Source: a virus. From it: 52,683 nucleotides of DNA. How positions within the stretch are numbered: the stretch's first letter is position 1; each line of letters begins with the position of its first letter. Under the pieces are notes generated by a model that saw nothing but the letters and a program-made list of their open reading frames with translations, searched no databases and had not been told where the DNA came from. Location of the stretch: the IMG/VR virus record IMGVR_UViG_3300030329_005293, positions 1 to 52,683 of that record; one strand, given 5' to 3'. Shown in pieces: positions 9,301-17,043 of the stretch. The translations under genes and the position numbers were made by a program.

Positions 9301-11825
9301 TGGATGTCATTGGCGGCTTCAGGGTCTCCATGGCCATATCGATAGAGTGCCAACAAGGTTTGCTGTAGTTCATCAAAGCTTTTCCCTGTCTTAGCTTCCA
9401 TCATCTCCAGCATCTTTCTAATCTGGATGACCACTCCAGCTAGCTCGGGAGGAAACTGACCAGCTCCGCTTTCTCTGATGGCATGAACCTCATCCAAAAC
9501 CTGCATACCAGTGTAGTCCTGAGAGTACAGTTCTGGCTCCCTTGCTTTTCTATCTTCAGCTATATGTTGCGCCCGTTGAGATATACTCTGAAGGAAGTCT
9601 CGGATGTCTTCTCTGGCTGTTTTGATGTCAGTGAGATATTTCCCCAAAGCCTGTTGGTAGTTCTCCCAAAGCTCAGGACTGGTTTCTCGCAATCGAATCC
9701 AGTGCATCTCTGATGCTGTCATATGCTTACGCATTGCATGCCCAACGCCGCGTTGCTCAAAATACAACAAACCTTCAGCTTGTCTTCGTATAGCAAGTTT
9801 GGGTTGCAGCCACCGGGTTCCGAGTGTTTTTGCAAAGAAGTCCCACATTCTCAGAGGCACTTTCCCCAATCCCACTGGTCTCCCGGGGCGGAATATCTGA
9901 ATCAACAGTTCCTCTCCCATCGTTCTTTCCGCAGTCGGTTTTGCTGACAGGTTCCTCAGTCTTTGAGGGGCTTTCCATGCTGAGACCCAATCCTTGGCAT
10001 CACCAATTTTTCGGAGTATAGGGTGCGCTGACAATCCCTTGAAAAAACCAGATAGACCCGATGCTCCAAGAGCTACCGTGATTTTTTCACCTCTTGCTAT
10101 CTTCTGACTCAACCCCTCAATGGAAACACCGTTGAGCTTTGCCAAGTCAACCTGTTGGAGTCCTACCCTCTCTGCAATGGTTGCTGCCGTGTCGCCAAGT
10201 CCCAGTTTTGGTGTGATCTGGAATGTTGTTCTACCTAAGCCGCCTTTGATATTCAGTTGTCGCCGAGTCAATGGCACATGAAGAGTGAGCCACCCTTTGG
10301 TGTCGATCATGGACTTTTTTAGGTTATCGCCCAACTCCAATATGTTATCGATACGAGCTACGTCTGCTTCAAATATTGCTGCTTTTTTAAGTTCGGCTTT
10401 GTGGAGATGAGTGAGGTAATTCGTGGCATACTTCACGTCAGACATTTTCTCTAATTTTGTCGCTAAGACTTTCTCTGTTTTCCTCAATTGACCAAGTTTG
10501 GCTGAAGCCACCATGTTGTTGAAGTCGTCTAAAGCTTTCAAACCTGCTGGTGTATTTTCAAGGCCCATCGATTTTAGCAAGTTATCAGTGGGCTTCAACC
10601 TACCCCCACCAGCAGCGTAGTGTTTGATGGTCGTACCCAAAGCTCCTCTGATGGCTTCAATGTCCTCTTTGGCAGTCGCCATAACCTTGGCAGGGTCTTT
10701 CAAGTCCTCAGCATATCGAGCAGCCAAGGCGTTTGATTCGTTCATCTTCATGGTTCCAATGTGGCTCAGTTCCCTAAATGCAGCCACAGCCTCGTCTTGT
10801 CCCTCTATGACATCAATGGTCAAACGCCTTGCATTGTCGCTTCCAGTTATCTTCTTAAAGACCAATCCTTCGAGCTTTTGTGTCTCACTGATTCTGGATG
10901 CCGATGTTGCTGCCTGAGCCGCCTCTGGGGACATCATAATAACTTTGCCGCCCTTGTTTACCACCTGGCCCCCTTTCGCTGGCCCCAAGGCCCACAGGGG
11001 GTCTACAATGAACTCTGGTACGATGCCAGCTATAAACCTTGATGTTTCATTGGTGAAGACATCAAAGAAGTCAGCAGTGGTTTCATTTCCCTCAGCTCTG
11101 GCTGTATCTGCCATCTTCTTTGCCAGTGACCGAGGCAAAACATGATCAAGGATGACATCGCCAGTCACATTGGGTATGCCACCATAAACTCTCTCACCAA
11201 AATCCCAAGGCAGAACATCCCCATGAAACTCCCGTGCATTTTTATAGATGCTGCCATTGGCTATCTGGGAATACATGTACTCCCCAAGATTCTCAAAAGC
11301 ATCTCCTGTCTGCTTTCCTTCGGTGAGCATTTCACCACCAAAACGGGCAAAGTCTCCAGCAAAGCCTTGTAGGGCTTTTCCTGCCTCTGTGTCTGCGTCA
11401 GGTAAAACTGCCCCTGCTGCATATGCCAGTGCTGCCCAAGTTGTTCCTCTGGGATAATCAAACGGTTCCAGTTGTTTCAGAGCAGTTTGCCACCAAGCAG
11501 GTTCAAGCATCTTTTCATACTCTTCTCTGGTCTTAATCGGAGCTTGGGCACTGCGAAGAGACAATGCAGCATTGAGTGCTTCAGGGCTGCTGCTAGGTCG
11601 ATTGATTATTTGTTTTGTGAGGTATGGATCAGCTTTCTGTACTGGAACTTCACCACCGGGATAGCTGATGGTGGTTTTTTTCTCAGGAGCAAAGTCAGGA
11701 ACGCCACCATAATAGGGCTCAGGAACTGTGCGTTCTTGTGATTCGTCTAAAATTTCAGCAAAGCTTCTTGGCTTTTTTTGTAGTCCTTTTAGAATCTCAC
11801 TCAAATCTTCTGGCGGCTTACTCAT
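3348..11825 (-). CDS. Giant internal virion (ejection) protein
   Basis: 2825 aa, the largest gene, about 16% of the genome. AAGG lies 8 bases before ATG 11825. Residues about 900-1750 are highly charged Lys/Glu/Ala/Gln sequence predicted to form long coiled coils; three linkers carry a repeated A-A-P-K-V-D-T motif (DNA near 7560, 7985 and 8770). The C-terminal third is less charged and includes a segment ending in an aromatic run, F-F-T-W-N-H-K-N-F, that resembles the C-terminal region of large polyvalent or internal virion proteins. I see no lytic transglycosylase or RNA polymerase motif. Size, coiled coils and clustering with two smaller candidates fit a podovirus ejection protein that enters the host with the DNA. 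The function is inferred. Confidence 0.7.
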   Translation of the reverse strand: MSKPPEDLSEILKGLQKKPRSFAEILDESQERTVPEPYYGGVPDFAPEKKTTISYPGGEVPVQKADPYLTKQIINRPSSSPEALNAALSLRSAQAPIKTREEYEKMLEPAWWQTALKQLEPFDYPRGTTWAALAYAAGAVLPDADTEAGKALQGFAGDFARFGGEMLTEGKQTGDAFENLGEYMYSQIANGSIYKNAREFHGDVLPWDFGERVYGGIPNVTGDVILDHVLPRSLAKKMADTARAEGNETTADFFDVFTNETSRFIAGIVPEFIVDPLWALGPAKGGQVVNKGGKVIMMSPEAAQAATSASRISETQKLEGLVFKKITGSDNARRLTIDVIEGQDEAVAAFRELSHIGTMKMNESNALAARYAEDLKDPAKVMATAKEDIEAIRGALGTTIKHYAAGGGRLKPTDNLLKSMGLENTPAGLKALDDFNNMVASAKLGQLRKTEKVLATKLEKMSDVKYATNYLTHLHKAELKKAAIFEADVARIDNILELGDNLKKSMIDTKGWLTLHVPLTRRQLNIKGGLGRTTFQITPKLGLGDTAATIAERVGLQQVDLAKLNGVSIEGLSQKIARGEKITVALGASGLSGFFKGLSAHPILRKIGDAKDWVSAWKAPQRLRNLSAKPTAERTMGEELLIQIFRPGRPVGLGKVPLRMWDFFAKTLGTRWLQPKLAIRRQAEGLLYFEQRGVGHAMRKHMTASEMHWIRLRETSPELWENYQQALGKYLTDIKTAREDIRDFLQSISQRAQHIAEDRKAREPELYSQDYTGMQVLDEVHAIRESGAGQFPPELAGVVIQIRKMLEMMEAKTGKSFDELQQTLLALYRYGHGDPEAANDIQASLVQLSKAIKKAEIEKHDVVENVKTAITDQIEALNNRLKARVALKKAFTEGVSTPEELAILKAEHQKAIKELNKAQTARLAAINKLRDQKLAATTADYRKARRKQKVALKKEAKIKPVKLEQPEEIQARRDADYKKLEQQPIKIDQTSIDTIKAQRASERVELEKTLQAEAAPKVDTAMDKKLWELKEKRTLHKKLTSEIKSIIEKAENEGYYYHTDKVFTSEKKHRQLTNARHAWANPREVSRFIKQHPDFLKYDDEHRQIVLEEYNAWESVPIYERMALLAELEQKVKRKLSGKKFKTTEEGAEKYNEQLLSLKKERKNNELSFRTDVDEVQNSIDVNKYYRRFLETILSRYAQESKKDFNIQDVIRDYFRWMDEALDKDQRTPSLDNYWLVQKAAKKFNAGRKLDLYETGDSKQIIEYLIHHATPPKAAPKVDTAKELNEEYAKLYAEVASDYKAFEANLPEIKAPKAALKDFDLRKQHEKAVERRTAANQVRQSLMYAGKQVLKKDEELKELIDQRLIRDKILRPGRELTAAKNKYERLIQAQPDDARIQRLNWLKDNKDFPPKAAPKAPKVDTTKALKAFDDETAKMVDEATAAGKGEAEEIAKAKLLEHQTETKSMVEAAKQSIAQHEQRIEKANAALEKKLLEFDEETKAGVAEKKAELSKPILKEAKKDKKAAKHETTLAKRQKKREFKKARQKFWEEPLANLKKLQEVANKQLEKIKAGKFDKGTVAKLETIDKRIANIITEQQKKQQALELVTPKMVAERITTNHKGEAYVRDLMEWEKDLWVDARQLMDSTSVSTEEFLQAIMKTLEGTKKYLGDPKSVEERANTFKILQEKFVGQPVGRAKLPKGRRKEDEIKFQEERREVARLRKEGPPEEYQAAAKALDEKQIARMEGMSQLPTVVGERYTAEISEDIKPLVEMLSEKYAAYEEAYKQHGFTFMRSPHERRMLWGVEGYVPHMRFDAALPIQDEAQILKSLERGAIDRQLSIDMDQEKMRKLSGTIEEINALPRGGSQDSNWKFAVSPQLLMAQFFNSSKALSSVDFLWSLNQGGVIRTFTTLEEATKAGYVPLYNRGERQKEFEIMMSGTLGEMQFIDAQGRKIEDAYKILLEAQEEGAKVESINPLMSWVRDIKQVNETQTVEQAVMGIRMHQYRYTKAQKDPVVPLVGNEAFNVKTRLEEIVEDRMTKVVAKIDNDIKVAYQELAVIQGKKTASLQGFQKDIADLEAKINELKKTIAKKQAENKGTKNLEKQIQASQKKIATLQKRGKPDHKDKFLPQIVGKQKQIDKLTEMKNPDSEAYGILKAKEKKNAWDDLTEEINSHVAAINSHRKRHPELADERLPNISKDSLQMFFEPNKSGPLYRQYIPEGVEESMRIMLTPKDMPGWAQKLHQWNNWWKTRVTVMATAFTVRNMIGNTYQNALDVGWGGALNPFTCLKSLHISNLADHFARHGSLRNAHEYYKAPRRAGEKALEYVNRKRQGIIFSNIYDPKKLNTIDLGDGILRDMDEALGMLHDRGVISGSSTFHADLDMIESDFMEMAHALGTAEAKGGGARFKRVFSHVEDAVITSLGPLSGFASGSFFAFTAMPKKWGQTFSRRAENQGRMINFIANMKRGGTVEEATAHTNKFLMNYSDLTPAQRDWMRLAIPFFTWNHKNFILHLDMMQKNPQFFAQFYRTAYEFLPRMFQSIRDEEKQRPTDPVIAARKRAEDLKYQPEYNLYKIRLDVQPDNNIIIEGFGLPIESFAQQVASLGGIVTEIVNFAGFDTPKSHLSSLQENPATFHYAAAQSHFALRALLEWGVLKEYMFYQRPFDDPRSHQVQDIAATVVHLKNSNFLPFVYMANAIEEAIPMHSVVDPRSGKLVHYLSDTKLMARKYAYDVSPWTRYIAGAAKVSDEFHTANLTERAMARGGEKVISRTPLTWRLINAMSGIKIKQDLPDQVAEEIHRKKIKKLMMKEADLKGFTTGGQILRPPRGE

Positions 11826-11836
11826 TGAATTTACCT

Positions 11837-14272
11837 TTAATATTTTGCCCTATGTACTGCTTTTGTCTTTACTGACCCCAATATTTTTAACTTGTCAGTA
11901 TCTTTTACAGGCGCTCCAGTTTTTGCATTGTACCATCGGTTGTTTTTCCAAACAAACTGGTCTTTACCAATGCTTCTCTCCTTCATCCCCCAAACATCAT
12001 CTTTAGCAACAGGAGTATCAACCGTGGAGGGGGGCTGAAAGGATTCTGCTAATCTTTGTTGTGCTTTTTGTTGTTGTTTTTTAAAGGGAAGATAATTCCT
12101 TCCCGTAAATTCGAATTTCTCTTCATCACCAGAAATATCTGTAGGGAGTTTTTTCTTCCGCCGTGCATGTTTTTGTAATGCTTCTTTTGTATAGTCTCCT
12201 AATGGCCTACCTTGATAACGTACGTCTTTTTCAGCCTGTTCTTCTTGTTCAATAATCTCAGCTTGTCGTTTTTTATCCTCATCTAATCTTTGTTGTAATG
12301 TGCTTACATCAACAGATGCCTTTCTTCCGAAAGAAGGGCTCATTCCTAAGTCAAAAGCACTGGCTAATCGTTGCGCTCGTGTTGTCTGTTGCAATGGCTT
12401 TGGAAGCCCTTGTATTGATACTTCATCTTGTATTGATACTTCATTAGGAGTGGCCCTTGCCATTTCAAGAGCCGTTTTTCCCTTTTCAGGGGCGACAGTA
12501 GGGGCAGCATCAGTTTGTGTCCCGAACAATAGCTTTTGAGATTCAATTTGGGCGGATCTCATCTCGTTTAATTTTTTATTAACTGCCTTTACAGCATCAG
12601 TGTTCATATACTTATCAGGAAGCCTTTTCCATTGGTTGGCATCCTTTTGCTTATAATACAGATCCTCTCCAATATAACCCCAGTCTCCCCAAGTTTTATT
12701 GGCTGGATCTTCAACAGTTGTACTTGGCACACCAGCGGTGGTTTCTACACTTGGTGTAGTTCGGCCTCTTCCAGTAGGACGAGCAGGAGCAGGGGTTGTT
12801 GTGGGCGGTGCAGGGGCGGGTATTCTTGGAGTATCATCAACCTCTTGGCCTAATCCTTCAATGGCTTCTTGTCTACGAGGATCGGGTTCTGGAAGACTTA
12901 CAGGCACTTCCTCATATTTGGCAAGGTTCGCAATACCTTTTCTAATCCTGTGTGGTTGACCGCCAATACCCATACCAACTTGATTCTCCAGATAAGTGCG
13001 GATTGCACGAGGTCTTCCTCCGGGAACATGTTGGTATCTTGGATCACCTCTTGGTGGAATGGCTTGGACACCATCCTCCCAACCTTGCCCTTTTTTCAGC
13101 AAGTGTTCAGTCCAGAACCATCGGTCTGCTGTTCCATCTTGGGTCATGAATCTAACCATTTGGTTATCATCCATCTGGAGGGCTTTTTTCAATGGTACAT
13201 ACAGAGGATTCTCACTCATTATTGCAACGAATCTGTCTTTGTCACTAACGCCCAGAGCCCTGATGTCAGCTTTGGCGGCTTTTAGTTCATCAATTTCTGC
13301 TTGCAAAGATATATCAAGAGGGGTCTCTACTTCTAACAACTCCTTCGTATTTCTGACAATCTCATCAGCGTTCATACCGCCCAACATGGGCTTCATTTTT
13401 TTGAACCGACTTATTGCACTCCTTCCTGATGGTCCGAGTTTACCAAGGTTTGATTCTAATTCCAGCACCAATCGGTCTCTTTGCTCTCTCTGGTCATTGT
13501 AAGCAACAATATGATCTTGTGAGGCAGGAGGTATATAAGCTCTCGTTTCGGTCGGGTCCTTCATTTTTTGTTGCATCCAGTTTGCAAAGTTATGACTCGA
13601 CTGGGCTATCTCTTCATTTGTATATAATACTACTCCTGCCTCTTGGTTTGCCATATACAAAGCTGTCGCAAAGGCGGTTGCTCCTTTTCTTGATATATCA
13701 TCCCTTGCCCTTGCAGCAGCACCTAACCTTGCTGTACCTGATTCTGCCATAACAATACCCTTTATCGCGCCGTATGACTCGTGATTTGTTATCGTGTTAA
13801 ATATGTCATTTTGTAAATCTTCGAGCTGCCCCACTTTGATTTTGGGGTCTTGTTCCTTCGGAACATTTGCTTGTGCTGTCCAGTTACCTTTTTGTCGTTC
13901 CAAAATAACATCAATGTCTTGATAATTTTTTCCTACTTTTCTTAATAAAGACCGGCCCGTCAAATCACCGTCTATCTTATTGAGGTCAACCAAACCGTTA
14001 TAGAGGGCAACTTTTTCCTTCGATGCAGCCTGAATACCCGCTTTTTCAAGGTCGGTTAAAATCTTTAACACTTCAACGTGGGATTGAATTTCTTCGGCTT
14101 TTAGATCCTTCAATGCCCCCACTTTGGTGGCTTGATAATCAGCCTGCATTTGTAAAAGTTCTCTGATCTGCTGCCTGTTCAACATCATCAATTCATTAAC
14201 TTCTCGTGGAGACAAGGCCCTGTTCTCATTCAAAGCCGTGTAAAGTTGAAGCAGTTCTGTTAATAATGGCAT
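11837..14272 (-). CDS. Probable internal virion protein (811 aa)
   Basis: 811 aa. A strong AGGAG lies 6 bases before ATG 14272. The N-terminal 300 residues are helical and charged; a Pro/Thr-rich linker follows at about residues 485-530; then come a Gln/Lys-rich helical stretch and a tandem N-E-V-S-I-Q-D-E-V-S-I-Q. Two short W/K-rich segments, one after the linker and one at the C-terminus, look alike (W-G...Y/F-x-W/K...N-x-W-x). No enzyme motif was found. It sits between the 206-aa and 2825-aa genes, giving three adjacent internal proteins in the manner of T7 gp14-gp15-gp16, although I see no sequence match to those. Confidence 0.6.
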   Translation of the reverse strand: MPLLTELLQLYTALNENRALSPREVNELMMLNRQQIRELLQMQADYQATKVGALKDLKAEEIQSHVEVLKILTDLEKAGIQAASKEKVALYNGLVDLNKIDGDLTGRSLLRKVGKNYQDIDVILERQKGNWTAQANVPKEQDPKIKVGQLEDLQNDIFNTITNHESYGAIKGIVMAESGTARLGAAARARDDISRKGATAFATALYMANQEAGVVLYTNEEIAQSSHNFANWMQQKMKDPTETRAYIPPASQDHIVAYNDQREQRDRLVLELESNLGKLGPSGRSAISRFKKMKPMLGGMNADEIVRNTKELLEVETPLDISLQAEIDELKAAKADIRALGVSDKDRFVAIMSENPLYVPLKKALQMDDNQMVRFMTQDGTADRWFWTEHLLKKGQGWEDGVQAIPPRGDPRYQHVPGGRPRAIRTYLENQVGMGIGGQPHRIRKGIANLAKYEEVPVSLPEPDPRRQEAIEGLGQEVDDTPRIPAPAPPTTTPAPARPTGRGRTTPSVETTAGVPSTTVEDPANKTWGDWGYIGEDLYYKQKDANQWKRLPDKYMNTDAVKAVNKKLNEMRSAQIESQKLLFGTQTDAAPTVAPEKGKTALEMARATPNEVSIQDEVSIQGLPKPLQQTTRAQRLASAFDLGMSPSFGRKASVDVSTLQQRLDEDKKRQAEIIEQEEQAEKDVRYQGRPLGDYTKEALQKHARRKKKLPTDISGDEEKFEFTGRNYLPFKKQQQKAQQRLAESFQPPSTVDTPVAKDDVWGMKERSIGKDQFVWKNNRWYNAKTGAPVKDTDKLKILGSVKTKAVHRAKY

Positions 14273-14273
14273 G

Positions 14274-14894
14274 TTATACTCCTAATCCTTTCTTTCGGGC
14301 TGCTGCTAGGTCAAGGGCTGATTTTGTTTTGGCTCCTTCCCAATCTGCTAAACCTTTTCCTATCTTCTCACCTGATCCAGCAGCTATTGCACCTGCTTGC
14401 AGACCCGTTTGTAATGCTGCCTGTCTCCGTGCAGCAGACTGTTGAGCTACTTTGTATTGGTCCTGCATATGTTGAGCCAATTGCTTGGCATACAGGTCTA
14501 AGTCCTGCTGTCTGACATCACTTGAAATGGCTGCTCGTTGACCCATTGCCCCCCTCTGAAGTTGAGACATGGCTCTCTGTCTTGCCACCGGGTCTCTCAT
14601 TCTGGATATATCAGCTTGAGCTTGTTGCATTTGTGCTTGGAGCCTTTGCTGACCTTCGGCTTCCAATTGCTGCCGTTCTCCTGCACTCAAACCGCCTCTT
14701 GCTTTTCCTAATCGTTCAGCCTCTGCTTTGACTCTTTTTCTATAATCCCTTTCCGCTCTGGTCGGCACTAATGAGGCCACAACCGGGGCGGCAACACCTG
14801 CTGCCAATGCCCATGGAGCTACCGCTGATAGGGCTGCTCCACCTGCCACTTTTTTTGCTAATGCTGCTGTTGTTGCTGCTGTTGTTGCTGCCAT
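14274..14894 (-). CDS. Small Ala/Gln-rich internal virion protein candidate
   Basis: 206 aa. GAGGTG precedes ATG 14894 by 6 bases. Residues 1-45 are Ala/Val-rich and hydrophobic, possibly one or two membrane-active helices. Residues 46-150 are a long Arg/Gln/Ala amphipathic helix likely to form a coiled coil. The C-terminal 50 residues are Ala/Gly/Lys-rich. The combination of a hydrophobic N-terminus and long helix, next to two large helical virion genes, resembles the smallest podovirus ejection protein (T7 gp14-like role). This is inference from composition and order, not from a recognised domain. Confidence 0.6.
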   Translation of the reverse strand: MAATTAATTAALAKKVAGGAALSAVAPWALAAGVAAPVVASLVPTRAERDYRKRVKAEAERLGKARGGLSAGERQQLEAEGQQRLQAQMQQAQADISRMRDPVARQRAMSQLQRGAMGQRAAISSDVRQQDLDLYAKQLAQHMQDQYKVAQQSAARRQAALQTGLQAGAIAAGSGEKIGKGLADWEGAKTKSALDLAAARKKGLGV

Positions 14895-14898
14895 AATA

Positions 14899-15582
14899 TC
14901 ACCTCAATGCTAATACCCAGACCCCGCCAGTGGGGGTTTTGATTTTTGAATCACCGTTATCTTCTTTTAGGTTTGCCGATATATCTAACTCAAACGTGAA
15001 AAAACCTTTGTTTACACTTGTCAACATGCCTTGCTTATGGACATATCTCCATTGTTCTTCAGGCATGAAAGAAGTAACTGGATGCACACTGCTTCTCCCC
15101 CAAGGGAGTTTGCCTTGTAAAACAGTTTGCTCGTCTGCATTTTCAGACACATTCCCCAACACCCCTGTTGATTTTATCTTCAACCGCCAGTGCCAAGTTT
15201 CAAAAATGGGAGAGTCATAGTCTGCATCATGCTCAAACCAGGCTTGGAAACCATACATGACCACATTGGCATCCCATGGGAGGAACACCTTGGTTGATAA
15301 ACCAGCATGAACAATCCGGTGGGAATCCTTACTGGATGCCTGATACCCATACATATGCTCCCAACGATCAAAACCATGATAAAAGCCTTGTGCAAAGGTT
15401 CCATTCTGCACCATCCATGGCTCGATAGATTCCTTACCGCTTCCATAGTTACTGTCGTCTAAGCCACCATTGAGGGCTTCCAAAGAAGAAGCCAGTCCTG
15501 CATCTGGAGCATAGACACCCTTGTATATGTCTTCGAGATTCAAATTCGGATTGGTGAGTGATAGTGTTGGAATACTTGGCAT
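14899..15582 (-). CDS. Probable tail/virion protein, unknown
   Basis: 227 aa from ATG 15582, which overlaps the upstream stop as TGATG; a TTG one codon earlier is possible. It is Trp-rich (W-H-W, W-E-H-M-Y-G-Y, W-G-R, W-R-Y-V-H) and beta-type, with a G-G-V-W-V-L-A-L-R end. There is no membrane segment. It is the last of three consecutive 230-250-aa genes after the nozzle-like gene and probably belongs to the tail or fibre-attachment apparatus. No family recognised. Confidence 0.6.
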   Translation of the reverse strand: MPSIPTLSLTNPNLNLEDIYKGVYAPDAGLASSLEALNGGLDDSNYGSGKESIEPWMVQNGTFAQGFYHGFDRWEHMYGYQASSKDSHRIVHAGLSTKVFLPWDANVVMYGFQAWFEHDADYDSPIFETWHWRLKIKSTGVLGNVSENADEQTVLQGKLPWGRSSVHPVTSFMPEEQWRYVHKQGMLTSVNKGFFTFELDISANLKEDNGDSKIKTPTGGVWVLALR

Positions 15583-16289
15583 CAATCACCCCACAAGCCC
15601 AAAATGGTAAGTGTCGCTTGGTCTATTGTATACTTATCATTAGCCACATAAGGGGGGCTTGGTGCATTTCCTTTTATTTTAGATGCTATTGCCTTGACGT
15701 TGGTTAGCATCTGTTCATTGGACTCAAACTTCAAAACACAGCTTAAAGAGACAGTTATTTCTTGGGTCTTGGCATCCGAAACTGAGTCATACTCTTTGTT
15801 GTGAGGGAAATGAACACACCGAACACTCTCAGCTTTTAATTCGTCAGTTACAGTTGCGCCTGAGCTATTCACATAGGTATACAGAATTCCAAAGATAGCC
15901 ATCACCTCTTCTTCTGGATTCTTGTTTACACCAGCATTGGTTTGATATTCACCAACCCGGCAACTGAACTGGACCAGCACATAGATATTGCCGGTAAAAG
16001 ACAAGAATGATTGGTTCAGAGTTTTTGTGATTAAAACCTGATGTGATGCCTTAAAATTGGCTCCTTCATTAGTAGACTCGGTAGCCACCGAGGCGACAGA
16101 GAGTTCATTATTCACACTAGAAAACAGCACCAAGCCATTGGTTGATGCCTGAAAGTGTTGGTGACCAAAACAAGCTCTGGCTACATTGTCTTTTGTCATT
16201 GCATTGAGGCTATTCTTCACGGTGTCGTGCATAGCTGTAATATCAGTTTTGTCGATAGTGCTTCCCGAAGTTGGTCTTACAACTGCCAT
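15582..16289 (-). CDS. Probable tail/virion protein, unknown
   Basis: 235 aa. Its ATG at 16289 overlaps the previous stop as TAATG and its stop overlaps the next start as TGATG, so the three neighbouring genes are translationally coupled. The N-terminus (D-I-T-A-M-H-D-T-V-K-N-S-L-N) is helical, followed by beta-rich sequence with A-C-F-G-H-Q-H-F. No known domain. A virion role is inferred from its place in the tail block. Confidence 0.6.
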   Translation of the reverse strand: MAVVRPTSGSTIDKTDITAMHDTVKNSLNAMTKDNVARACFGHQHFQASTNGLVLFSSVNNELSVASVATESTNEGANFKASHQVLITKTLNQSFLSFTGNIYVLVQFSCRVGEYQTNAGVNKNPEEEVMAIFGILYTYVNSSGATVTDELKAESVRCVHFPHNKEYDSVSDAKTQEITVSLSCVLKFESNEQMLTNVKAIASKIKGNAPSPPYVANDKYTIDQATLTILGLWGD

Positions 16290-17035
16290 TATGCCTCCAA
16301 CATTTTGCCGCGGGCAAATCTAAGAATGGACATACTTCTATTGCCCACACACACACCGGGGGCAGGTGGTGTTGCCAATGGTTTGCTTACATATTCATTG
16401 TTGAAAGCATTGAGACCACGAGAGTCGGCTTGACCAACAACAGGTACAACTTTGTGATTGCCAGCAGGGAGCATACCCACATACGTGATACAAGCTGCCA
16501 TGCTTCGTCCTGCAAAACCTGTGCCTCTGACGGACCCATCATTGGACAGTTTGTAACATCCTGCCCCTTCTGGCTGATACCCATCAATGTCCAGTTTGAT
16601 AATAAATCGAACAATATTGTAATTGGTTAACAATCCAGAAGACCCAAAACCAGAGCGGTTTAGCCGACAATATTGGAATGAGAATATAATCTTTACAAGC
16701 TCAGGATATTTTGATGTCCATGTGAGTTCCATGTCATCAATTTTTGCCAATGACATGTTGTATGGAACTTGAACCAAGTCTGTATCATAGCCGCCAGAGG
16801 TGTCCTTTAAGATGGGTTCTCGGGCATCAGTGATATTTAACAATGCTGAAGTCTCAGACACCATGAATTTTACATGTGTGCTTTTCTCTAACAGGTTTCT
16901 GTCCTTAAATGTTTCTTCTGCCCATTGGTACTGGGTGGTAGAAGATGATATTTTTTTTGCCTCAACAAAGTCTCTGGCCAAAGCATCAGGATCAGCTACC
17001 ATTCCTGTTTGGGGAGCTTTGGGTAAGAAATACAT
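16289..17035 (-). CDS. Probable tail/virion protein, unknown
   Basis: 248 aa with AGGAG 5 bases before ATG 17035. Mostly beta sequence; contains aromatic-rich F-S-F-Q-Y-C-R-L-N-R-S-G-F and a Gly-rich segment. There is no membrane segment or enzyme motif. It lies directly downstream of the nozzle-like gene in the coupled tail block. I do not recognise the family. Confidence 0.6.
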   Translation of the reverse strand: MYFLPKAPQTGMVADPDALARDFVEAKKISSSTTQYQWAEETFKDRNLLEKSTHVKFMVSETSALLNITDAREPILKDTSGGYDTDLVQVPYNMSLAKIDDMELTWTSKYPELVKIIFSFQYCRLNRSGFGSSGLLTNYNIVRFIIKLDIDGYQPEGAGCYKLSNDGSVRGTGFAGRSMAACITYVGMLPAGNHKVVPVVGQADSRGLNAFNNEYVSKPLATPPAPGVCVGNRSMSILRFARGKMLEA

Positions 17036-17043
17036 TTGGTCTC

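Noticed and set aside
5019-9990. Many 60-150-aa open frames opposite the giant internal protein
   Set aside because: Shadows of Lys/Glu-rich coding DNA (Phe/Leu/Cys-rich antisense), without ribosome sites.
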